Positions 1 through 5,009 of a DNA stretch of 5,905 bases are shown here, piece by piece. This DNA comes from Pseudomonadota bacterium. Lineage in GTDB: Bacteria; SAR324; NAC60-12. A model generated the notes under the pieces. That model had not been told where the DNA came from. It was given only the letters and a program-made list of their open reading frames with translations, and searched no databases. The translations under genes and the position numbers were made by a program. How positions within the stretch are numbered: position 1 is the stretch's first letter; every line of letters begins with the position of its first letter. The DNA is taken from the NCBI GenBank assembly GCA_014381795.1, contig JACNKY010000339.1, positions 1 through 5,905 on the forward strand. Reading direction: 5' to 3'.

Positions 1-1
1 A

Positions 2-127
2 CATAAGATGGCAGATGCTTATGCAGATGACGGAGAAATAATTGCATGTAAGATGATGACGGAAGATGTTTCTGAAGGCGTGGACGCTGTTATCACCAAA
101 CGTAGAGCTGACTGGAAAGGCCGTTAA
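2..127 (+). CDS. Enoyl-CoA hydratase/isomerase (crotonase) family protein, C-terminal fragment
   Basis: An open frame enters from the left edge and reads 41 codons to TAA at 125-127, followed at once by a second in-frame TAA at 128-130. The visible tail has an acidic stretch (DAYADDGE), then TEDVSEGVDAVITKRRADWKGR-like sequence. This resembles the usual C-terminus of crotonase-fold enoyl-CoA hydratases, where a 'T-E-D-x-x-E-G-V-x-A-F-x-x-K-R-x-P-x-(F/W)-x-G-R' pattern ends the protein. Such enzymes hydrate or isomerise acyl-CoA thioesters in fatty-acid or organic-acid metabolism in the cytoplasm. No catalytic residues are visible because they lie upstream, so the exact reaction cannot be named. 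The gene converges on the stress-protein gene and is probably unrelated to the sulfur operon. The family call rests only on the tail. Confidence 0.68.
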   Translation, partial: HKMADAYADDGEIIACKMMTEDVSEGVDAVITKRRADWKGR

Positions 128-132
128 TAAAT

Positions 133-203
133 GGACGGCACTACCCGCAGGCCCTGTTTAGTATCTGCGGGCGGATGTTTTTTTTGCGGATATGGTGCCG
201 TCC
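133..203 (+). terminator. Nested inverted repeat with T8 tract; terminator between convergent genes
   Basis: An inner perfect 7-bp stem, CCCGCAG (144-150) with CTGCGGG (165-171), has a 14-nt loop. Six nucleotides later comes a run of eight T (178-185). It starts 16 nt after the second stop codon of the plus-strand gene, so it looks like that gene's rho-independent terminator, though the gap before the T-run is longer than ideal. Around it sits an outer perfect 9-bp inverted repeat, GGACGGCAC (133-141) with GTGCCGTCC (195-203). The outer stem is symmetric and ends 12 nt before the stress-protein stop, so it could also act on the minus-strand transcript. On that strand, however, it is followed only by the AT-rich ATTTATTA and not by a real U-run. 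Confidence 0.7.
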
Positions 204-215
204 CCTAAAACAGTT

Positions 216-1082
216 TCAGCTTTTAAAAACGTACATCGGAACATCCACATGATGCAGCAAATAATCAGTGTTGCTTCCTAAAAAAATACGTCCGGCGACT
301 GTGTGGTCATGTCCTGCCAGCATCAAAATTCCTGCACGAATTTCTTTCTGATATTCAAGAATCCTCAGATAAGACGCACTACCGAAAAGAACCACTTGTT
401 TTACCGGAACTGTTATCTGCATTGGTGACAGAAACTTTTCCATGGCTTCCAAGCCCTGATCTTCAGTCACCTCAAGTTCAGCTTTGCCCATTCCCCAGCT
501 TGCTTCTGCACCGTAATAAGAATAATCAATCGGCATCATTACATGTACGAAGTGTATTTCCGATTCAGTACGTTCCGCCCAGGCTACTGCTTTTTCGACA
601 ACTGTTCTGTTTGCCTCACTGAAATCGAGAGGAACCAGAACTATTTTAGCAAGATCCGACTTGCTTTGCCTGTGTACATAGATTGGACAATGAACATGAT
701 GCACGACATAATCTGTATTACTTCCCAGAAAAAGCCGACCTAGCATAGTGTGGGAGTGAGCAGCCATAATCACAAGATCTGCGGCCACACTTTCCACCAG
801 TTCCACTATTTTGAAATACGGAGTTCCGTATTCGTGAGAGAGGTCAAATTCAGCTTTCAAATCCAGCGGTGCCAGAAAGTTTTCTAACAACTGCAATTCC
901 TTGCTCTCGTTGCGTTGATCCACCTGTTCAAAATGTCCCGGATAGTAGGAAACTTCCGGGAGCCGGTTCACATGCAGAAAATGTAACTTTGCCGACATAC
1001 GCAACGCCCATTCATCTGCAAGTTGGATCAGTCCTTTACTGATATCACTGTAGTCAATTGGAACAACAATTTGCTTTTCCAT
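216..1082 (-). CDS. Tandem-domain universal stress protein (UspA family)
   Basis: The 288-residue protein has two UspA domains, about residues 3-137 and 145-287. Each opens with a hydrophobic strand and an acidic loop (IVVPIDYSD, IVLVPLDFSE) and each ends in the family's C-terminal nucleotide-loop region (AAHSHTMLGRLFLGS at 107-121, AGHDHTVAGRIFLGS at 256-270). The classical ATP-binding motif is G-x-x-G-(9x)-G-S/T. Aligned on the conserved His, the first two glycines are Ala and Ser in domain 1 and Ala and Asp in domain 2, while the closing GS is kept. Nucleotide binding is therefore doubtful. Both domains share an almost identical FLGSNTDY-(V/L)(V/L)-HHV segment, a sign of internal duplication. 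There is no signal peptide, so it should be cytoplasmic. I chose the ATG at 1082 over the one at 1094 (MEGK extension) because GGAGGG lies 4 nt before it and no such site precedes 1094. It is the last gene of the run, 25 nt after the rhodanese-like gene. Its specific role is unknown. Confidence 0.9.
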   Translation of the reverse strand: MEKQIVVPIDYSDISKGLIQLADEWALRMSAKLHFLHVNRLPEVSYYPGHFEQVDQRNESKELQLLENFLAPLDLKAEFDLSHEYGTPYFKIVELVESVAADLVIMAAHSHTMLGRLFLGSNTDYVVHHVHCPIYVHRQSKSDLAKIVLVPLDFSEANRTVVEKAVAWAERTESEIHFVHVMMPIDYSYYGAEASWGMGKAELEVTEDQGLEAMEKFLSPMQITVPVKQVVLFGSASYLRILEYQKEIRAGILMLAGHDHTVAGRIFLGSNTDYLLHHVDVPMYVFKS

Positions 1083-1086
1083 TTTA

Positions 1087-1092
1087 CCCTCC
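1087..1092 (-). promoter_or_regulatory. Ribosome binding site deciding the stress-protein start
   Basis: GGAGGG on the minus strand is followed by TAAA and then the ATG at 1082. It is the strongest Shine-Dalgarno match among the genes in the window. It overlaps the upstream candidate ATG at 1094, which has only a weak AAAAG before it, so it argues for the shorter protein. Confidence 0.7.
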
Positions 1093-1107
1093 ATCTTTTA
1101 ATGTGAG

Positions 1108-1731
1108 TTAACAGCCCTCTTCCTCCTCTTCTTCTTCCTCCTCTTCAAGCAGAGGGGGACTTGCCGCTACCGGGGCAACGTAGCGGTCCTGTTGAGTTTC
1201 CTCAAGTTCTGTGGATTCCAATAATGCCGGATGAAAAAACGGTCGAATCCGCAATAAGCTCTGCGCCTCTTTTAAAGTAAGTCTAAGACTTTCAATTGAG
1301 TCCGCAGTGATGCGTGCATTCCATGCATCTGCACCGCCTTCGAGCAATATAACTTTTCGTTGCCAATTTGCTGTTAAAAAAGCCAGCACTTCTGAAGGGA
1401 ACTCACCATTTTTAGGTATAACAACCAACTTTTTGTAAAGCGGGATTTTCTCTACCTGTTCACTGAGCTTCTCTCCAGGAATCAATTCAAGCAGTCTCGG
1501 AATATTATCAATCACATCAGTCTCATCCAGCTTGAATGTCACCGGAACGAAGTCGTTGCGTCCCTGTATAATCCAGTTCGCTAACTCCTCCACCTGAATC
1601 GGATTGATTTGCCTGTCTTCCTGTGAATCATACCAACTTCCCGCTTTAGGCCAGTTAGTCACAACAATCATTCCCAGTAATATAAATCCCATCAGAGGGA
1701 GCATCCAGCAGTAATCTTTTTTGAACCACAT
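1108..1731 (-). CDS. Membrane-anchored rhodanese-like protein lacking the active-site Cys, with poly-Glu tail ending in Gly-Cys
   Basis: The protein has 207 residues. One hydrophobic segment near the N-terminus (about 9-26, after WFKKDY) should act as an uncleaved anchor, placing the rest in the periplasm. Residues about 43-142 resemble a rhodanese fold: an N-terminal helix (VEELANWIIQGRNDF), a strand VPVTFK where active rhodaneses have a VDVR-like motif, a core strand and loop (LVVIPKNGEFPSEV, 102-115), then VILLEGGADAWN (127-138), which matches the family's GG-x-x-x-W ending. The position expected to hold the catalytic Cys is Pro106, so ordinary sulfurtransferase chemistry in this loop is unlikely. 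The only cysteines are Cys8 in the anchor and Cys207, the last residue. A Pro/Ala-rich linker leads to ten consecutive Glu (196-205), then Gly206-Cys207. Placement after two YeeE genes and a Psr complex suggests sulfur handling (inference). The start has only a weak GAG upstream. The fold is assigned by motif only. Confidence 0.72.
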   Translation of the reverse strand: MWFKKDYCWMLPLMGFILLGMIVVTNWPKAGSWYDSQEDRQINPIQVEELANWIIQGRNDFVPVTFKLDETDVIDNIPRLLELIPGEKLSEQVEKIPLYKKLVVIPKNGEFPSEVLAFLTANWQRKVILLEGGADAWNARITADSIESLRLTLKEAQSLLRIRPFFHPALLESTELEETQQDRYVAPVAASPPLLEEEEEEEEEEGC

Positions 1732-1765
1732 TATTTTTCTCAGGTTTTTAAGTTTAGTTTTTAGT

Positions 1766-2027
1766 CACGAATTAACACGGATTACTAAGTCTTTTAGCCA
1801 CGGATTAACACTGATTAACACGGATTAACGCGGATTACTAAGTCGTTTGGCCACGGATTAAAGCGAATTTTGTTAATGACGTAGCCGCTTATTGATACTG
1901 ATATTAACAAACTATTTTATCCTCAACGATCTGTGTATATCCGTAGCTTTTTGCTAAGTTTTTGATCCGTGACTATCCGTGTTTATCCGTGGCTTTTGGT
2001 ATACGCACAGCTTCGTGTTTATCCGAG
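1766..2027. repeat. Inverted array of 10-nt CACGGATTAA units forming a large imperfect palindrome
   Basis: This fills most of the 303-nt gap between the second YeeE gene and the rhodanese-like gene. Forward units (consensus CACGGATTAA) start at 1766, 1776, 1799, 1809, 1819, 1829 and 1852. Reverse-orientation units (consensus TTTATCCGTG) start at 1936, 1962, 1972, 1982 and 2018. Neighbouring units abut exactly every 10 nt. A 23-nt composite (unit plus TAAGTC-type spacer) occurs twice, at 1776-1798 and 1829-1851. The two arms pair: 1796-1825 matches the reverse complement of 1965-1994 at 25 of 30 positions. Near the centre is a perfect 9-bp stem, TTTGTTAAT (1869-1877) with ATTAACAAA (1903-1911). 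I see no coding potential here. Because it lies inside the run of genes, it would be transcribed and could fold into a long hairpin. Confidence 0.85.
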
Positions 2028-2034
2028 GCTTTTC

Positions 2035-2628
2035 TTATGTTTCAGCATTAATTTTCTTTTCAATTGTATTTGCTCCATAAAATCCAACAACTGCTACCAG
2101 CAAAACAATGAAGGCGACCACCCATGAATTAAGTCCAAACAAATCCGGCAAAGTCAATCTTCCTGAGGCACCCATTGAAGCAAAGCCTTCAATCAACGGC
2201 CAGCCTTCTGCAAAGACAAGTACTCCAAAACTCATGCCGAGAATATAAAACAAAGCATCAAGCTTACCTGTGGCCAAACCCACAAAAGAAGTACCCGGAC
2301 AGTATCCGCCAATCGTAAAACCTGCACCCATGATTAAACCGCCCACGATCTGACTGTTCCAGTAGGTCTTGTTGATGTAAACTGCATCGAGTGACATCAG
2401 TTCAAACTCATCCAGAATCAGTAAGCCAAAAACCGCAGTTACAATTGCGGAAAACATTACCCTGAAGACGCTCCAGTCACGACCAAACCACTGCATGACC
2501 AAACGGTGCGCTGAGCCAAATCCAGCACGCTCCAGCATCAAGCCAAAGGCAAAACCGAGTAAGCCCGCCAAAATCATATTCACATCTGATGAAATCAGGC
2601 CCATTTTGGCCAATGGTGCAATATCCAT
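2035..2628 (-). CDS. YeeE/YedE family sulfur-transport protein, second half-size subunit
   Basis: This is a 197-residue membrane protein with about five hydrophobic segments (roughly 17-31, 54-72, 94-108, 122-140, 168-185). The YeeE/YedE hallmark is clear: GLIMGAGFTIGGYCPGTS at 97-114, with Cys110, the only cysteine in the protein, in the G-x-C-P-G-T motif. An earlier LERAGFGSAHR segment (32-42) is the other typical family element. YeeE proteins import thiosulfate or related sulfur compounds, with conserved cysteines lining the pathway (known for the family). Many members are one chain of about 330-350 residues with two repeats, whereas this protein is about half that size. It follows another half-size member in the same operon, and the two probably form one transporter. 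No convincing Shine-Dalgarno precedes the ATG at 2628, so an internal start such as Met9 cannot be excluded. The substrate is unproven. Confidence 0.88.
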   Translation of the reverse strand: MDIAPLAKMGLISSDVNMILAGLLGFAFGLMLERAGFGSAHRLVMQWFGRDWSVFRVMFSAIVTAVFGLLILDEFELMSLDAVYINKTYWNSQIVGGLIMGAGFTIGGYCPGTSFVGLATGKLDALFYILGMSFGVLVFAEGWPLIEGFASMGASGRLTLPDLFGLNSWVVAFIVLLVAVVGFYGANTIEKKINAET

Positions 2629-2769
2629 TTCAAGTTTTAAAATTCAAGGTTAAAATTCATTTTCGTTATTCCCGGTCTTCGTACAGGGGAATGTCAATTT
2701 AGGTCTCATTTCGGAGATGCTGCCCCCCCTCTGCGTAACGGGGAAATCCTACCCCGATTTATTCAGGAG

Positions 2770-3297
2770 TTAAAACCACAACTTACGTACAAAAAATGCC
2801 GTGATAAATCCTCCGGCAAACATTGCCAACATAAATGCCCAACTTCCTGCCGCAAGAGTAGCTCCTCCACTTAAAGCCTGTCCGCTGGTGCAGCCTCGTG
2901 CGAGACGTGCCCCCCAACCCATAATTCCGCCTCCTAGAAAAGCGTACCAAAAGCGCTGACCGTTGCTGATGTTTGGTCCTTTGTCCACCGCTTTGCCGAA
3001 ACGTCCGGCCGTGATCGCGCCAAAAAGCCCACCCAGGAAAATTCCAAAAACCTGAAAAACCAGCCAGTCATTCATCCAGGCTCCGCTTTCACCAAAATAT
3101 CTTGCGAAATAGCCCAGGCTTTCTGCGTGTTCTGAAGCTACTGCATGCAGCCCCACAGCGGTTGCCCGTGACAATGCTCCGGATCCGCCTAGTCCTCGTC
3201 CGGCAATGTAGAACGTTGCAATCAGCACCAAGCCCAAGCCGATTCCGGCCCAGATGTTCGGCCAATAAGCTAAGCGTTTATTCTCGGTTGTTTCCAT
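2770..3297 (-). CDS. YeeE/YedE family sulfur-transport protein, first half-size subunit
   Basis: This 175-residue membrane protein has a short polar N-terminus and hydrophobic segments at about 14-32, 79-97, 116-128 and 146-170. The family signature is GARLARGCTSGQALSGG at 129-145, with Cys136, the only cysteine, in the R-G-C-T-S-G motif. It matches the half of YeeE proteins complementary to the GYCPGT half encoded by the next gene. The pair thus supplies one conserved cysteine per subunit, as expected for a two-gene version of a thiosulfate/sulfur permease in the inner membrane. Residues 40-75 form a more polar loop between the first two segments. AAGG lies 5 nt before the ATG at 3297, which supports this start. 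The gene follows the PsrC-type gene by 52 nt, tying sulfur transport to sulfur respiration. The transported species is inferred from the family only. Confidence 0.88.
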   Translation of the reverse strand: METTENKRLAYWPNIWAGIGLGLVLIATFYIAGRGLGGSGALSRATAVGLHAVASEHAESLGYFARYFGESGAWMNDWLVFQVFGIFLGGLFGAITAGRFGKAVDKGPNISNGQRFWYAFLGGGIMGWGARLARGCTSGQALSGGATLAAGSWAFMLAMFAGGFITAFFVRKLWF

Positions 3298-3349
3298 AAA
3301 TACCTTTTACACGGACGATCGACTGTTGAAAATAATTAGTGGTCTTGAT

Positions 3350-4294
3350 TTAAGCAAACGTTGGAAATTCCTGACCTGCAAAGACAATCACAAAACGTAA
3401 AGTGATGCTGCCCAACAAAACCAAAATCGGAACGATAGGTGAAAATTTAACTTTTTTTAGACTTTCTAATGTTTCCAGCATTAAAGGCAGAATCATACCG
3501 CCAAAAACGAAGACTACCCAAAACCAGGGTGCATAGTTACCGGATATCAAATAGATCATTGCTTCACGCACATTTTCCGATCCGGTTATTCCACCGACGA
3601 TAAACAATGTTGTGGCAAAACCCTCAAGTGAAATCAGGTACATATCTATTTTTGAGAACATCAGTTTTTCATTTTCAGGAGCCAACAACATAATTAAAGC
3701 AGCGGCGGCAGAAAGCCCTGAGAGCAGAAAGACAAAACCCAATATTGCACTGGACCACAAAGGCCGCGCATAAAAAGTGGATAGTAATATTCCGGTGTAA
3801 ACACCAACTCCTGCACCTAAATGCACATTTGTCATTGCTATTAAATTCAGGTATTTCTCGGTTAAATTTATGATTGGTTTCAGAAATGTAAATTTTTGAA
3901 ACCATTCCCGATTTACCACCAGTGCTTGTGCGACAGAAAGTGGGAAAAACAAAACCAGCAGCCAACTGCCCCATGACATGGGAGAAGTATAAACAAAGGC
4001 TGTGTAAAAGCGCCAGACGTGTACTTTGTAAGCCAAATCCAAAAATAAAAAAAACATGCCCGTACCGAGTAGAATCGGGGCGAGCAGTGAACCCGCTTTT
4101 ACTGCATAGGAAAACGGACCGCGTTCAGTGTGACTGAAGACACCGCCCTTCTGCAACAGCAACAGTCCGGACGCAAGCACCAGCAGTCCGGCGGACAGTC
4201 CGCCCAAGAACAGGTAAACAGGCACTTCCCAGTTCCAAACATCCAAATGCGGTAGCACTTGAGGATTCAGTTTATTTGTGATGATTTCAACCAT
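3350..4294 (-). CDS. psrC: NrfD/PsrC family membrane subunit, quinone-interacting anchor of the sulfur reductase
   Basis: The protein has 314 residues and about eight membrane helices (roughly 25-47, 66-88, 106-126, 156-174, 181-204, 219-237, 255-275, 285-306). The opening WNWEVPVYLFLGGLSAG (20-36) and the segment HVWRFYTAFVYTSPMSWGSW (92-111) are typical of the NrfD family. Such subunits bind menaquinone/ubiquinone in the membrane, carry no haem, and pass electrons to or from the ferredoxin subunit. Length and topology fit PsrC of polysulfide reductase; PhsC of many enterobacteria is a cytochrome b and looks different. The gene sits two places after the catalytic subunit, in the order A-B-C, but 161 nt separate it from the ferredoxin gene. 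The ATG at 4294 has only a weak GAG upstream. The family is certain. The specific sulfur substrate is inferred from the A subunit. Confidence 0.9.
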   Translation of the reverse strand: MVEIITNKLNPQVLPHLDVWNWEVPVYLFLGGLSAGLLVLASGLLLLQKGGVFSHTERGPFSYAVKAGSLLAPILLGTGMFFLFLDLAYKVHVWRFYTAFVYTSPMSWGSWLLVLFFPLSVAQALVVNREWFQKFTFLKPIINLTEKYLNLIAMTNVHLGAGVGVYTGILLSTFYARPLWSSAILGFVFLLSGLSAAAALIMLLAPENEKLMFSKIDMYLISLEGFATTLFIVGGITGSENVREAMIYLISGNYAPWFWVVFVFGGMILPLMLETLESLKKVKFSPIVPILVLLGSITLRFVIVFAGQEFPTFA

Positions 4295-4429
4295 TTTAAG
4301 GTCTCAAGTTTCAGATTTGAATATTCGGTTCTCATTCATAATTTTCCGCGTTTTTTCACGAAGATTCTTAACTGTTAGCTACTATAATATATGTAGTCTA
4401 AAAACAGCTTCAGGATTAAAAAGTTTGTT

Positions 4430-4454
4430 CAGTAATGCCTGTCATGTCTTACTG
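4430..4454 (-). promoter_or_regulatory. Small hairpin just after the ferredoxin-subunit stop codon
   Basis: CAGTAA (4430-4435) and TTACTG (4449-4454) form a perfect 6-bp stem with a 13-nt loop. It begins 1 nt after the TAA of the ferredoxin gene on the minus strand. Seven nucleotides past it is a T5 run (AACAAACTTTTT). The stem is AT-rich and the U-run is distant, so it is a poor terminator. A partial attenuator or a 3'-end stabiliser for the psrA-psrB part of the message is possible. Confidence 0.25.
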
Positions 4455-4455
4455 C

Positions 4456-5001
4456 TTATGCGAGCCAAAACAATTTTGGTTTTGTACCAGCATGGACTTT
4501 ATCCTGAGTAACGGTTCGTCCTTCCATCAATTTTTCTGCTTCACCGTCGTTGCTGTTCAAATCGACTAGGTGCAAAGTTTTCGTTGGACAAACGGTAACG
4601 CAGGCCGGTTTTAAACCATCTTTGAGACGATGCTGACAGAAAGAACATTTGTCCGCATAGCCTTTTGGATGAATGTAACGTGCGTCATATGGACATGCCG
4701 CCATACAGGCTTTACAACCTGTACAAAGGTCACGTTTGATTTGTACTGTACCGTCTCCGGGATAATAGGAAGCACCCGTAGGACAGTTTGTCACACACGG
4801 TGCGTCTTCACAGTGCTGACAGCGTTCCGAGCGGTTCAGCATTTTTAAGTTAGGAAAAGTTCCTTCCACACGCTGTACAATCCAATCCCGGCAAAATCCT
4901 TCCGGTACATCATTTTCGGACTTGCAGGCGTAGACACAGGCCGAGCAACCAACACAGCGTTTGGTGTCGATAATCATTGCGTATTTTCGTTCACGAGCCA
5001 T
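4456..5001 (-). CDS. psrB: 4Fe-4S dicluster-type ferredoxin subunit of a polysulfide/thiosulfate reductase (PsrB/DmsB family)
   Basis: This 181-residue protein carries sixteen cysteines in the standard four-cluster arrangement: Cys16-19-22-26, Cys61-64-69-73, Cys93-96-99-103 and Cys119-122-134-138. One further cysteine (Cys37) is probably not a ligand. [30 protein letters not shown] and [10 protein letters not shown] are diagnostic for the DmsB/PsrB/PhsB electron-transfer subunit, which wires the Mo-bisPGD subunit to the NrfD-type membrane subunit. There is no signal peptide. Family members usually cross the membrane folded and bound to the Tat-exported A subunit. All ligands for four [4Fe-4S] clusters are present; no cluster is lost. 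Length is near the family's usual 190 residues. The ATG at 5001 lies 8 nt after the psrA stop, with no obvious Shine-Dalgarno, so translation may be coupled. The next gene starts 161 nt further on. Confidence 0.93.
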   Translation of the reverse strand: MARERKYAMIIDTKRCVGCSACVYACKSENDVPEGFCRDWIVQRVEGTFPNLKMLNRSERCQHCEDAPCVTNCPTGASYYPGDGTVQIKRDLCTGCKACMAACPYDARYIHPKGYADKCSFCQHRLKDGLKPACVTVCPTKTLHLVDLNSNDGEAEKLMEGRTVTQDKVHAGTKPKLFWLA

Positions 5002-5009
5002 AATGGTTT

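Noticed and set aside
1083..1094. Longer stress protein starting MEGK at 1094
   Set aside because: There is no Shine-Dalgarno before 1094. The GGAGGG lies inside this extension and is ideally placed for the ATG at 1082, and the first Usp strand begins right after that Met.
1108..1116. Selenocysteine or read-through at the Gly-Cys end of the rhodanese-like protein
   Set aside because: The codons are GGC TGT followed by TAA. There is no in-frame TGA, and nothing supports recoding.
1766..2027. CRISPR array
   Set aside because: Units are only 10 nt, abut each other without unique spacers and reverse orientation half-way; there is no cas gene in the window.
2665..2697. Minus-strand promoter starting with TTGACA (2692-2697) upstream of the second YeeE gene
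   Set aside because: The nearest -10-like hexamer (AATAAC) is a poor match and 21 nt away. A lone hexamer is weak evidence in AT-rich DNA.
2035..3297. A single YeeE gene broken by a frameshift into two ORFs
   Set aside because: A 141-nt non-coding gap separates them. Each has its own start, membrane segments and signature motif, and two-gene YeeE pairs are a known arrangement.
3675..3974. Minus-strand ORF of 99 codons inside the NrfD-type gene, and several plus-strand ORFs of 63-81 codons elsewhere
   Set aside because: All lie inside clear genes in other frames, resemble no family I know, and have no upstream ribosome site; they are shadow frames.
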